This document shows positions 33,578-45,657 of a stretch of DNA of 64,000 nucleotides, one piece after another (position 1 is the stretch's first letter; every line of letters starts with the position of its first letter). The DNA comes from Nepenthes gracilis (lineage: Eukaryota > Streptophyta > Magnoliopsida > Caryophyllales > Nepenthaceae). Position numbers and translations under genes: made by a program. The stretch lies in contig BSYO01000016.1 of NCBI GenBank assembly GCA_033239525.1, positions 5,219,045 to 5,283,044 of the forward strand, written 5' to 3'. The notes under the pieces are model-generated. The model was given only the letters and a program-made list of their open reading frames with translations. It was not told where the DNA came from and did no database searches.

Positions 33578-34128
33578 ATCATGGTGTGCTTTATCGCGCC
33601 TTCCTAACTATCACACGTCCTATCATATTGTATATTTGCATGGGTATGTACATCTCTTATCAAGGGGTGCTCCATTGTGCCCCCCAACTATCACCCATCG
33701 ATATGCGATGACTATTATTATGGTTTAATGATTCATATTTTATATTTAATTTTTTTTAAAAATATATTAATAGTTATTTTTAATAATTTTTTATATAATA
33801 TTTAAATATTAAAATACTTACATTATAAAAAATAATACAAAAATATGACCATTTATATATACTTTTTTTATTTCTTAAAATATATAAGTTTTTGGATCCT
33901 GGGGCCCATAATAGAAGAAAAATCCCCTCCATTGCGCTGCATTGGAGGCTTCCTCATCCCCTTTTAAAGAAGATATATTTAATATGTTTTCACTTTTTAC
34001 TATTTAAAAAAATTATTAGTAGAGATTAAATGATATAAAGAATTTATATATATTATTTTTTATAAATTTATTTTTATAATATATTTATTGAATATTTAGC
34101 TTAGTGATAAAAATAAAAAAAGAAAAAT
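33578..34128. other. Short AT-rich spacer between C3 and G2
   Basis: Begins with two related segments ('catggtgtgctttatcgcgcc' and 'aaggggtgctccattgtgccc'), then very AT-rich DNA. No gene. It is the original host sequence, or an older repeat, into which both neighbours inserted. Confidence 0.5.
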
Positions 34129-34133
34129 GAACC

Positions 34134-35125
34134 TGTTGGGTCCCATGTCCTGACTCATGAAGAATTGCCAAGCCCATGAAGGATTCCGTGGCCTGCGAAA
34201 GGTCCAAAGTCCATATGAGACAGTCAGCCCAGCCCAATGGTCGAAAGGCGCGAACCCATGCCGGCAGAAGGCAACAGAACCCTGCAACGCATTTAATGCG
34301 TCGCCGAAAAACATGCGAAAAAGGCGGAAAGGCTAGCCAATAGAGGGGTGGCTAGAGCAGCGCCAACGGCTCCCGCTGCCATCTGCAGGCAGCCAACCAA
34401 TCCCCGCTCAGGGGGAAACCAGGCGTGGCCGGTCACGCCCAGAAGCGTGCCAGCCACGGCAAAGGGACAACCGACATGACCGGTGGTTCACAATAGTGAC
34501 CAGTGGCGCAGAAACCCTAGCAACGGGCGTTTTGGCGCCCAAGAGCCCAACAGGGAGAGGTCTATAAGCGCCCACGCGCCCCACAGAGAAAGGGATCTTC
34601 TTTTCCTTTGATCTCTTCTTCATCCTCTTCTGGCTGAATACTGATCCTAAATCAAACTCAACCAGCTCTGAGCTTCCTCCTTCTTCACTTGAAAGTGACG
34701 AACTGGAACTGAGAAAAAACTCACTTCCGCCCAACAAGAACAAGCTCACGATTATTCACCCCACGTCTACTCAGACTACGGGAAAGTCAGCCACCCATTG
34801 TGGTGCACCAAGGAAGCCAGGCCTTCCACCACCTGCTCACCACATTCTCCATACCATAACACGAGCATCTCTTACGCTTTCACAGCATACATCCGCGCAC
34901 CGCCCTTAGCGTTCGCCATTTCCGTTTATTGCGGGAATTTGCTGACTTGAGCGTCGGAGTGGCCTCGGTGGGAGAAATCATGCCGGATCCCTGACCTCTT
35001 GTTCGTTATTTGTGTTGTGCAGGTCCAGGTTCATAGAGACGGAGACTGGACCCTTCGATAGACGCCGCCGCGTGCCAAGGAAGGCTCCCTAATCCGTAAG
35101 ATAACCGAGGACCCGGGACGCAACA
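34134..35125 (+). repeat. G2 5' LTR
   Basis: Starts tgttgggtccc and ends gggacgcaaca. A TATA-like 'tctataag' is at 34561-34568, so transcription would start near 34600. The partner LTR differs by scattered changes, mostly transitions. Confidence 0.93.
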
Positions 35126-35146
35126 TTGGCGCAGTCTGTGGAAAAC
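35126..35146 (+). other. G2 primer-binding site
   Basis: Starts directly after the LTR with ttggcgcagtctgtgg, a diverged form of the TGGCGCCGTCTGTGG site common in plant Tat-type elements. Confidence 0.75.
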
Positions 35147-35196
35147 TGATGAAAAGTCAAGTGTCTCTTTCCCACCTTATTCTTGAACCTTAGAAG

Positions 35197-36827
35197 ATGG
35201 TAAATACTCGAGCACAAGCTAGTGCTCCAGCGATGGAGGTCGTCGCCCAAAGTGAAGCTCCCCCTGCTGGGAACCAAGCGAACGATCGACCAGAGCCCGA
35301 TGTCCACCGCCTGGCCGCAGACGTGGGTGATATGAAGCTAGTTCTCCGAGCCCTGTGCGAGAACACAGGGACTGCCTGGCCAGGGACTGCCCCTCTAGCA
35401 TCCCAAGCCTCCACCTCCAGGAGAGAGAAGCGTCGAGAGGCCGCTCGCAGGAGGTGAACCAACCGGCCCAACCGCGCCGCAGCCCCGGCGGCCCCAAGTG
35501 GAAGCGACCAGAACAAAGCGGAGAGCCATCCCGCCGACGATGACTGGGAGGATAGCCCTGAAGGGCGCAACCCCCGAAACTCGCGTGGCAATGGGAGGCC
35601 AACCGCTACGTGCTCCAACGGCGAACGAGCCACTCAGGCAGAGAGTCGCCATCCCCGACGAGCTCAAACGAACCTCCAGGGCAACACGGAGCTCCGCAAC
35701 GTCATTAATGAGCGGAGAGGCTCTACGGATCCGTCGATGGAGGAGAAAGTCAAAGTGTTGTGGGACACCCTGCATAAGGAGAAACCCACGCCCTCCTCTG
35801 CCGATCTCCGTAGATCGCCCTTTGCCATGGATTTGCGGACGCAACCGTTGCCAAGCAAGTTTAAGATGCCGGTCCTGGAGGGATACGACAGAAGCAAAGA
35901 CCCGATGGACCACCTCAACTACTTTCGCACTCACTTATCTCTACAAGGGGCAAGCGAGGCCTTGATGTGCCAGTGCTTTCACATCACCCTTAGGGGGGAC
36001 GAGTTGCTCTGGTTCCATGGCCTCCCCCCAAACTCCATACGGTTGTTCGACAAGCTTGCGGACAGCTTTTTGAGCCAGTTCGCCTCCAACCGAAGGGAGG
36101 AGAGGCAACCATGGCACCTGGTCCTCCTCCGCCAAAGGTCAGATGAAAGTCTGAAGCGGTTCCTGGACCGTTTCATCACCGAGGCGCGGCGGATCCCTCA
36201 TCTCTCCGCCACCCTGGCGGCGGGGACTTCTTCAAGCACCTGTCGCACCAGCGCCCTCAAACCTTCCATGAGGCTGAGACCATCGCCCGGCCGTACATCA
36301 CGGCCGAAGAGGCTAACGAGGGGAAGCGCCCCGAGCGAGTGGATCGACCCCCGGAAGCCCCCAGAGCATCTGGCAGAAGAAAGAGGGACAACGAAGGCTA
36401 GCGCTTCCCGGAGGATTGAAAGCAGCAGCGGCCCCCGCCGGGGCCCAGAAAAGAGTACAGCAGAGCCTCCCTGACCCTTCTGAACGACAGCCGTGCGAAC
36501 ATTCTGATGCAAATCCAGGATGAAAAGTTCTTCAAGTGGCCAAAGATGCCCAAGGGTCCCAGCGGCAACGACCAGACGAAGTATTGTCAGTACCACCGCT
36601 GCCTGGGACACTCAACCGAGAACTGCTGGACCCTGCAACAGGAAATCAAAGATCTGATCCGGCGCGGACACCTGAAGTGGTTCGTGAAGAGCTCAGGGCA
36701 GGAACCAGCGACCTCCGACGGTGAAGCGAGTGAACCTCCGAGAGCCCGCATGGCCGCGACGTGGTCAATATGCTCTCCTCCACGGCCGCCGCGGACGCCA
36801 GGCGTGGCAGCCGGAGCCGACTTCTAG
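35197..36827 (+). pseudogene. G2 gag
   Basis: From MVNTRAQASAP at 35197 one frame runs to about 36225, broken only by a TGA at 35455-35457 in an Arg-rich stretch (probably CGA to TGA). The capsid part (35860-36200) has the gypsy gag blocks PLPSKFKMPVLEGYDRSKDP, HLNYFRTHLSL, CFHITLRGDELLWFHGLPPNSI and RQRSDESLKRFLDRF. A shift at about 36225 leads to GDFFKHLSHQRPQTFHEAE, and a further shift to the C-terminal KYCQYHRCLGHSTENCWTLQQEI, a zinc-knuckle-like C/H motif (36580-36650). It would form the particle. Confidence 0.85.
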
Positions 36828-36885
36828 CAACAAGTGAGCGAGGATAGGGGATAGGAATGATGTCATTAGCTTTAGCAGCGACGAC

Positions 36886-39537
36886 ATGACTCATTTAACC
36901 TCTCCCCATACCGACCCCGTTGTTGTATCGACCCTCGTTTCAGCTGGTGGGGATGACTACCAATTGAAACGGGTCTTCATTGATAATGGAAATTTTCAAA
37001 ATTTGCTGTATCTCACTACCTTCCTTAAACTTGGACTAAAACGAAGTCAGATGAAAGCTGCAAGAGGACCCTTGTATGGCTTGGACAACGAGCCAGTCCC
37101 TGTTCAAGGGATAGTACGGTTGGAAGTCACTATGGGAACCCACCCGCGTACTGTAACGCGAGAGCTGGTGTTCCTCATCGTTGACCTTCCATCCGTCTAC
37201 AATGCTATATTGGGCAGACCTTTCCTAACCGCCTTCGAAGCTGTGACGTCCATCCCACACCTGAAGGTGAAATTTCCCACCCCCTGGGGCGTGGGAGAAG
37301 TCCTCGGAGACCAAGAAATGGGACGGACGTGCTACCTGTCCCAGATCAACCCCGTGGCACCATGTTACCCAGACGAAGACCTTGATCTCCACGACGAGAC
37401 CTCACTGCAACAGGCCCAATCTGGAGAAGAAACTGAGGTGATCCAACTGAACCCCTCCGAGTCGGAACGGTGCATCAGCGTGGGGAGATCTCTCCAACCT
37501 GCGGAGCGTGACAGATTGATTACCTTCCTTAGGGCTAACTCCGACGTGTTCGCGTGGGTTCCCGCTAACATGCCCGGGATACCGGCCGAGGTCATAGTCC
37601 ACAAGCTGGGCCTTGGCTCGAGCCGACAGCCCGTTCGGCAGAAGTGGAGGAACCACTCCGTCGAGAAGCTGGTCGCCATCAGGGAAGAAGTGAGGAGGCT
37701 CTTGGACGCCGGATTCATCAGAGAAGCCCAGTACCCGGAGTGGCTGTCCAACGTTGTGCTGGTAAAAAAGAGCAGCGGTAAGTGGCGGATGTGCGTCGAC
37801 TTCACGGACGTGAACAAGGCCTGCCCCAAAGATAGCTTCCCGCTTCCCAGGATCGACCATCTCATGGACTCCACGTCCGGGCACGAGCTCCTGAGCTTCA
37901 TGGACGCATACTCTGGGTACAACCAGATCCGGATGGACCCGAAGGATGAGGAGCACACCTCATTCATGACGGAGCAGGGGACGTATTGCTACAAAATGAT
38001 GCCCTTTGGTCTCAAGAATGATGGCGCGACCTACCAGCGCCTTGTGAACAAGATGTTCGAAGCTCAGATTGGACGGAACGTGGAGGTGTACGTAGACGAC
38101 ATGCTTGTGAAAAGCAGAGTCGCGAGCAGCCACGTCAATGACCTAGATGAGACCTTTCAGGTTCTCCGACGGCATGGGATGTAGCTCAATCCCGCCAAGT
38201 GTGCGTTCGGAGTGGCCTCAGGAAAGTTTCTAGGCTTCATAGTGTCCCAACGCGGCATAGAAGCCAACCCAGAGAAGATCAATGCCATCCTCGACCTGAA
38301 CCCTCCGCGGACGATAAAAGAGGTACAGAAGCTGACCGGGCGAATAGCAGCCCTCTCTCGATTCCTCGCCAAGTCAGCAGAAAAATACTTGCCCTTCTTC
38401 AAGGCGCTAAGGGGCACCAAATCGCAGGGGTTCAAGTGGAGTGAAGAATGTGACGAAGCCTTCAGGGAACTGAAGACTTACCTCTCCAGTGCACCGCTCT
38501 TAAGCTCGCCACGCGAGGGGGAAGATCTCTACCTCTACTTGGCCACATCGGCAGCAACCCTCAGCTCGATGTTAGTCGCGGAGCACGAGGGCAGACAACA
38601 ACCAGTGTACTACGTGATCCGGGTGCTGACTGACTTGGAGGCCCGTTATCCGCACGCTGAATAGATGGCGCTCGCGCTTGTCTATGTGGCGCGGAAGCTG
38701 CGGCCCTATTTCCAGTCGCATCGGATCGTTATACTAACAGACTAGCCGCTGAAGGCGATCTTGTAAAAGCTGGAGACGTCCGGCCGGCTGGTTAAGTGGG
38801 CTGTCGAGCTAGGAGAATTAGACCTGGAGTTCCGGCCCCGACCAGCCGTAAAAGGACAAGCTTTGGTAGATTTTATCGTCGAAGCAGCGACGCCTGCGAA
38901 GGAAGACGACGGCAACCAAGGAAGTATGGTAGATGGCAACCCTCCTGCCTGGACCCTGAACGTAGACGGATCATCTACCCAGGCAGGCAGCAGAGCTGGT
39001 GTTGTGCTAAGGACGCCCGACGGCATGGAGATTGCGTACTCCGTCACGCTGGCCTTCCCGACCATGAACAACAAGGCGGAATATGAGGCCCTCCTCGTGG
39101 GCCTACGACTGGCGAAGGAGTGTTCCGTGCGGTCATTGATCGTGCGCAGTGACTACGAACTCGTGGTCAATCAGGTGAAGGGGAACTTCGACCCCTCGAA
39201 CCCACAGCTCGTGAGGTACTTGGCGAGAGTGAAGGCCCAGATCCCTAAATTCGGTCGGTTTGAGATCGAACATATCCCGAGGTCGGACAATGAGCGATCT
39301 AACCGACTAGCTCGGGACGCGGCCGCCAGGACCATGGAGGAAAGATACGAGAGAGCCTGGGAAGTCTCGACGCGCCAAAGGCATCGGCGAGACAAAGAAG
39401 TCTTTGCGGGTCGACACAGGGAGACAAGTTGGATGACACCGTACGTGAGGTTCGCCAGAATCGAGGGACCCTACAGAAGACATCAACGAAGCCAACCGAA
39501 TCAAGAAGACGGCAGGCTGGCACACGGTCCTGAATGA
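36886..39537 (+). pseudogene. G2 pol part 1: protease, RT, RNase H and archaeal-type RNase H
   Basis: One frame with stops at 38182, 38662, 38743 and 38764. The protease active site FIDNG is at about 36978 (the D-N-G form), with the second motif AILGRPFL near 37207. RT runs about 37640-38190: RRLLDAGFIREAQYPEWLSNVVLVKK, WRMCVDFTDVNKACPKDSFPLPRID, DAYSGYNQI, active site VYVDDMLVKS at 38085-38114. RNase H follows at about 38420-38760. A second, archaeal-type RNase H (WTLNVDGSSTQAGSRAG ... NNKAEYEALLVGL ... DYELVVNQVKG) is at 38950-39190, with D, E, D catalytic residues. The stop at 38182 truncates the product just after the RT active site. Confidence 0.9.
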
Positions 39538-40666
39538 GAGGCTATATAGGCGAGGATACTCCACTCCCCTCCTGAAGTGCTTCACGCCAGAGGAAGCCGA
39601 TTACGCGCTGGCAGAAGTGCACCTGGGACTATGCGGCTCTCACATCGGCGGAAAAAACTTAGCGTTCAATGTCATGCGGCAAGGGTTCTACTGGCCCACC
39701 ATGAAGCGAGACGCTATGGAATTCGTTCGGAAATGTGAAAGTTGCCAGGTCCATGGCAATATGACGCACCAGCCGCATATGGAGCTGCACTATCTCCAAT
39801 CCCCTTGGCCGTTCGCATAATGGGGGCTCGACATACTTGGGCCCCTACCTCTGGCTGCCGGACAAAGAAAATTCTTGATTGTCGGCATCGACTACTTTAC
39901 CAAGTGGGTGGAAGCCGTCCCTCTCGCCAAGATCACAGAGCAGAATGCGACGGAATTCCTCCGTCAAGGTATCGTTTGCCACTTTGGGATCCCTGAGGTC
40001 GTAGTGACCGATAATGGGACCCAATTCACCGGCAAGCGCTTTACGAAGTACTGCCGCGACCTTCGCATCAAGCTGATATATACGTCCGTGGCACACCCTC
40101 AGGCAAACGGACAGGTCGAAGTCACCAACCGCACACTGCTGCACGGATTGAAAACCAGGTTGGAAGACGCAGGGGGCTCCTGGACTAAGGAGCTACCGTC
40201 CGTGCTATGGTCGTATCGAACGACTGCGTGAGAGCCGACAAGGGAGACACCTTTCAACCTTTGCTTTGGGGTTGAGGCTGTGGTGCCCGTAGAGGTGGGA
40301 ATGCCAAGCTTGCGGGTCGAATGCTTCGACCCAGCTGCCAACGAACAAAGGCTCCGGGAAAGTCTGGACCTGCTCTCGGAAGTTCGAGACGCCGCGCGAC
40401 TTCAAACCGTGGCCTATCAGCAGCGATTCGTACGGTACTACAACAAACGGGTAAAGGCGCGCCCACTGAAAGTTAGAGATCTGGTCCTTTGGAGCGTAGA
40501 GGCGGCGGGAAAGACCGCAAACAGGAACAAACTCTCCCCTGGGTGGGAGGGGCCATTCCTCGTCTCCGCAATCCTCCAGAACGGAGTGCACAAGCTACGC
40601 GCCCAGAATGGCAAACTGGTCCTGCGGACCTGGAACGCCGCCAACTTAAGGAAGTACTATCAGTGA
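39480..40666 (+). pseudogene. G2 integrase
   Basis: Same frame from about 39480 to 40666, one shift away from part 1, with stops at 39818 and 40229. The zinc domain is H-x-H ... CESCQ (39617-39770: VHLGLCGSHIGGKN...GFYWPTMKRDA...). The core has first Asp in WGLDILGPL, second in VVTDNGTQF, Glu in GQVEVTNRTL (about 39825, 40000, 40115). The C-terminus reads KVRDLVLWSVEAAGK...LSPGWEGPF with no chromodomain. All catalytic residues are kept. Confidence 0.9.
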
Positions 40667-41595
40667 TGCCACATCGACTCAGGTAAGTCGCATGCGCATG
40701 CATCATGATGAATGCTTGGACATGAGCTTTATCTTTTGATTAGCATAATCACTCTTTCTATCATTCTGCATATTCATTTGTGTGAGTTGATGACATACAT
40801 TGCATCCTTCAATATACGACCTAGACTGCCCCTAAGTCGAGAGGACGAGCGTCCGTCCGTAAAACCAGTCCTTGGCCCAGTGCCAGACGGTCCGAAGTCA
40901 ACCGTCCCAGGACTCCGTCCCCACAGCCCAGAGGCATCCAGCCGCAGGCTAAGAAATCCCATCTAGAGGACCCAGGCGGTCCATCCAACAGGCTTCGCGC
41001 CGACGACCCAGGCGGTCAAAGCATCAGGCCTGGGGGCTTCCCAAGTCCCCAATCTACGGCTGACAAAACCTTAGGGGCAAGAATCGCAGGCGTGCGGCGA
41101 CCTTTTCGAACAGAAGAGAGCACCCTCAGTCTACAATGGTCATGGGCTAGGACCTCAACTTGGTGACTATAATGCCTTGAGCAGGGGCGACACACCTCCC
41201 ACAATCATACGCGACCGAGTCTTAGACCCAGAAGTCTGGTCACCGTGGCCTGATAGCTGCGCTGACCCTCGTTGTGACTCCAGGGGCTTGGCGACGACAT
41301 CCACTTCACCGGATCGAGCCCACCAAACGTGTGAGCTGTGATGACATCCTCTTACGAAGGACAAGCACCACGCAAGAAGGCGCCTGGATAGGGCCTTAGC
41401 AACAGTGGCTTCAAAGAGCCTAACGTTCAAGCATGAGAAATGATCCAACAGACTACAACAAACGGAGATAGCAAGCAACATCCCAAGATGGAAAAAGCAC
41501 AAATACGAAGAAGAAAAAGACGCTTTTCATTCGAATATGAAGAACAAATATGGTACAAAAGCAAAAGATGGTCTAACGACCAACACAAGCGGAGA

Positions 41596-43476
41596 CTAAT
41601 TGGGCAAACTAGACGGACCAGCCTCATGAAAATCCCTCAGGCGGGATGCCTCCTGTATCCCGGCGTTCCCCAAATGAAAAACTCCCCCAGGAATGTGGGG
41701 AGCCACCATGGAGGCGATCCTGCGGCACAGGCGGATACCGTCCCAATACCGAGTCTCCAACGCCAGCCGTGCTTCCGGCGGAGAGAACCGGCCAACCATG
41801 TCTCTAATTAGCCGAGTAATGTGATCCTCCAAGGTGATGACTATGGCTTCCAGCTGCGCCACTCTCTGCTGCAGGCGCCCGTTCTCCTCTTTGAGAGATG
41901 CGAATGGGGCCCTTCTATTAAGATGGGCCTGCTGCAAGTCCCCGTGAAGGAGGGCGGACAACACATCAAAAGGGTCGACCACACTCGAAGCCTGCGTAAG
42001 GAGCAACATCAAAAACACTTCCAAAGCATGTAACGGTAAAGGAAGGCCAGATAAAAACAACCGTACCTGAGCAGGAGTAGCACTGGGAGAACGCGCAAGG
42101 TCACCTGAAAGAGCCTCTCCTTGAGGTTCCGCTCCTTCGCCTGCTGGAGGAGGGCTGACACGAAGGTTGGATGCCGTAGGAACGCTCGGCAGCTCCTGCC
42201 ACGACGACGTCCGGGCTTCCCCTTCGTCGGCCTGAACCAATCAGCAGCGAGCATGGCACCGTGCTCCGTAGACGTGGCCAAGCCTTCGGGGAGCCTGTAT
42301 TTTGAAAGGGGCTCCACGAAGATCACTGACGACTCCACAGGCCCCCTAGCCTCCGGTACCAGCTCAGGCGCAGCCGCAAATGGCCCCTCTGGGCCCTCAA
42401 GAATGACGACATCGTCCGTCGCCTCTGCAGCAGAGCGAGCGGGTGGATTCCCAGTGGGTAGAGACTCCACCTCGTAGACTTCGCGAGCGGCTAGTCCCGC
42501 GACTGAAGTCGACGACGGTTCGGCGGTTTCCCCGTGGCAACCCGCGCTCGAAGGCCTCTTCGAAGCCGGACTTCCCCCATAACAGAAGAGCCGACGATCC
42601 GTCTCCTGGACCTCCTCGTAGATGTCCCCTCGGCTTCCCTTAGCCTCTTAAGGGCAGCCTCGTCCTCATCGTCGTCTGTCGACGACTCCAGCAATGAGCA
42701 ACTTTCCTCCTCGATCCCCTCGGACGGTGGAGGAGCGGCTGTATCTCCAGGATCTCCCTTGCCCGGTCCAGCGATCGCCCGTCCCGAACGAGGTCCCCAT
42801 TTGTAGGCCTCGAACGTGATTGAGGTAAGGAAGTAACCCTGAATCGAGAACTTCGCCTCTTCAGACTTGATAGCAGATATCAGCTTCGCTAACTGTGTGG
42901 CGTCCTCAGCAGTTGGCTTCTCCTAAAAATACTCTGAAATTGGGCCCCACACCCTCGGGAGCTCAGAGTCAGGGGGCTCCTGTAAAAAGAAGAAGCGCTC
43001 CTTCCAGCCCTTCACCGAGTCAGGGTTGGTGCCGCGAAAGCGAAACCCCGCCTTGGGGGACATCGACACCCAATCCTCTAACTCCGTGAACTGGAAGATT
43101 AATCTCGCTGCCTTGGCATCAAAAGAGCCGCCGTGAAGGATGGAAAAAATACATAAGGACACCAGATAGCGCAAGGCGTTGGGATGCAGCCTTGCCATCA
43201 GGACTCCCAGCACGTCCACCAGCGATACAGCGTGCAGTTCGTCGGGTAACGAAGCCCCCCCTCAGATGGTGCTCGTACACCGTAATGAAGCCCGCTGGGG
43301 GGGCGCTGGCTCTATCCAGTGCGTCAGGAGCACACTAACGCTAATAGCTGGGAAGGCCATAGTCGACCATGAGAGAAGCAATGGTTCCAGCAGTCAAGAC
43401 GGACTTAGTGTTGTGAACACCATGACGCGCTCCTGGGAGCCGGGAAGAAGAGGAGCTTTCTCTCTTTATTTCCATT
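41596..43476 (-). pseudogene. G2 antisense ORF A (putative gypsy-type transposon domain plus coiled coil)
   Basis: Starts at ATG 43476 (MEIKRESSSSSRLPG), 70 bases after a TATA-like box. After a shift it reads ...SAPPAGFITVYEHHL and then DVLGVLMARLHPNALRYLVSLC (43219 on), ... GWKERFFFL. This matches the Transposase_28 / 'putative gypsy type transposon' domain found in plant Tat-associated proteins. An in-frame stop at 42925-42923 looks like CAG to TAG. An acidic linker follows (SSTDDDEDEAALKRL), then after two shifts a C-terminal coiled coil (LKEENGRLQQRVAQLEAIV) and the block LALETRYWDGIRLCRRIAS. The protein would be about 620 residues. Function unknown; the coiled coil suggests oligomerisation. 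Confidence 0.65.
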
Positions 43477-43546
43477 TCTCTCTCAGAAGACGCAAGTACG
43501 TTGCAGGGAAAGTTTCAGCAGAAGAAAGAAAGCGAACCCCGATTGG

Positions 43547-43555
43547 TTTAAATAG
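43547..43555 (-). promoter_or_regulatory. TATA-like box for antisense ORF A
   Basis: The minus strand reads CCTATTTAAACC, the same core as at ORF B, about 70 bases upstream of ATG 43476. A further 'CTATTTAATG' is at about 43740-43731. Confidence 0.55.
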
Positions 43556-43919
43556 GCAATGGAAAGCCAGAAGGCGGGAAACCAAAACGGCACCGCCACA
43601 GGCGATCAGGACACGTGTTGGCTTCACAACGCATCGCAAGATCCGAAATCATCCGTAATCATGGCCAAATGCCAGACTGACAGGCGCGTCCCTTCAGCCC
43701 CTTGGCGAGGATCCACGCTGGCGCCGCCGCATTAAATAGAGGCTCCGATAGTAGAGCCCCTGAAGAGGCACACAGAAGCGCAAAACCGAAAAACCAATCA
43801 AGAAGCAGGAAATACGGCAGATAAAACGGTGCGACAAAATAACGACTTTCATTATAGTAGCAGGACCCGTTACAATGGTTACAAGAAGAAGAAGTGCGAC
43901 AGCAAAAAGAAACAATCAG

Positions 43920-44627
43920 CTAATGGTCCCAATGGCCGGTGGAAGAGCTTTGGACGTGGTAGTCCACCAACTGATCTAGAGTTCTGGCGAGCGAGTTGCG
44001 AGGATCTAGAGCATCCACGCGGAAGCTTGGATCCTCCAGTGAGGCCAGCCTTCGACAAAGCCTAACGGCGTCAAAATAAGTCTGCTCCAAGATAGGGTTC
44101 ACTCCCTCTGGCCGAAGCCTCATTCTCAGCTCCGACTGCAGCCTGGCGACCTCGGCCTCGTGTTGTCGCTTGAGTCGCTCGGTCTCTTCTTCAAGCGCCA
44201 ATGCGCGGGCCTGCGCATCCACATCGGCGCCAATGAGGCGAGCGATCCTGGCCTCCACCCGCAGCCCAACGACATCAGCCTCGTGTTGCCGCTTGAGTTG
44301 CTCGACCTCTCCTTCGAGGGCCAATATGCGGGCCTGTGCCCCCACATTGGCACCAACCAGACGTGTGGCCCTGGCCTCCGACTTGGCCCAAGCACTTTCC
44401 AAATGTGCAACACGAGCCCTTAACCACTCCACCTCAGCCCGCAGCCATCCCCGGCGTGGCTGGACCCTCTCAAAGCCCGGAGGCGCTCCTCGACTCTGAG
44501 AGGGACCAGCAACCGTGGCTTCAGAACGAGCCCCCCTGAAGTGCCAGCTCCTGAAGTCACGGGAGTGTGAGAGCCGAACTCAGACTCATCAGAAGAGCGT
44601 TCCGTGTTGCTAGAGGTATCTTCCATT
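43920..44627 (-). pseudogene. G2 antisense ORF B (coiled-coil protein)
   Basis: Starts at ATG 44627 (MEDTSSNTERSSDESEFGSH), about 95 bases after the TATA-like box on the minus strand. A single shift near 44450 connects to the frame ending at 43920. It consists of an acidic start and a long Ala/Glu/Arg coiled coil with an internal repeat: QARILALEGEVEQLKRQHEA and QARALALEEETERLKRQHEA about 43 residues apart. The C-terminal ILEQTYFDAVRLCRRLAS matches the end block of ORF A (LETRYWDGIRLCRRIAS). So A and B look like paralogous tails, one with and one without the Transposase_28 part. Confidence 0.65.
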
Positions 44628-44719
44628 GATTTCGCAGCAAGAAGACACGCACAGGAAGAGCAAACTGCCAATAAAACGTGCAAATGCAAAGGAGTGCCAG
44701 GTTCCAGGAGAAAACAGCG

Positions 44720-44728
44720 TGTTTAAAT
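44720..44728 (-). promoter_or_regulatory. TATA-like box for antisense ORF B
   Basis: The minus strand reads CTATTTAAAC. The sense strand around it is GC-rich, so the AT island stands out. ATG lies about 95 bases downstream. Confidence 0.55.
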
Positions 44729-45396
44729 AGGCGAGTTTTCTCCTGAAAAGGCGGTAACTCCAAAAGACAGGAAGCATTAAGGCGTGGCCAATGAGGATTT
44801 TACACGTGGAGGGCTCATAAAACCTCGCGTGTTTCCAAGGCGAGGCTCCACGATGCGACGTCTCCTGACCGCGCAGGAATTAAATGCGCCGGTCACCCCA
44901 GGAGACGCGACCGCTGACAGAGACTCCTCGAGCTCCCACAGAGTTACACGCAAATCTCCAGGGCAAAACGCCTGGCAACGAAAAAGAGTGCGCACAAGCA
45001 AGACGAAAATGAAGGCAGAAAGAAGCTACTTCTTTTATTAATCAAATCTTTTTTACAAAGTACAAAGATTGCAACAATAAGGCTACGACAAAGACGAAGG
45101 AAGACAATGGTGCGAAGCCCCGTATGCTCCTGTACCACGTCCCAGATGAGCTTGGTGAACGTGATCTACCTGAGATCCCCACGGCCGGAGCCGTCGGTGG
45201 TTCGCCTAGCGGACTGGTCTGGAGGCGCAGAGCATCCCCTGGTGGAAGTCGCCAAAGCGCCATCCACCAGGGTGCGGGAAGCACCAAGGCCAGGAAAGCA
45301 CTCCGAGAAAGTAGGGTGAGAAACCCAGCTTCCACGGAGGGCTACTGAACTCGAGATCCTTCCATGGTTGGCGCTGTAGCCCAACTAACAGGGAGA

Positions 45397-45657
45397 TCAC
45401 GAGCGGCAGCATCTGCGGACAGGTGAACATACCCTCAGGGATGCTGCCAAGACTCTACCCTGCGTTCGGGCGAGCCACGACCACGGAAGGATACGCGGCG
45501 ACAGCAGAATGGCCGAGCCACTCTCGTTAGCAAAGAAGGCAAATTGCAGGATGAGGGTTACAACAATCTTCATCAAGAGCTTCAAGCATTCGGCTGATCC
45601 ATCCAACTCCTTCTCGGACGCCCACCAAGGGCGGGGAAAGCCAGAATCTTTTCATTG
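45397..45657 (-). CDS. G2 antisense small ORF region C
   Basis: About 50 bases downstream of a minus-strand TATA-like box (CATAAATAGG, 45716-45707), an ATG at 45657 opens a 42-codon frame. An overlapping frame from 45606 has a hydrophobic stretch (IVVTLILQFAFFA) and runs to 45397. I recognise no family. It may be a leader exon for the other antisense ORFs rather than a protein gene. Confidence 0.3.

Noticed and set aside
35190..35934. Several minus-strand ORFs over G2 gag
   Set aside because: Mirror frames of the GC-rich gag; the sense strand carries clear capsid motifs.
37365..37967. 200-codon minus-strand ORF inside G2 pol
   Set aside because: Shadow of the highly GC-rich RT/protease frame on the other strand; no recognisable motif.
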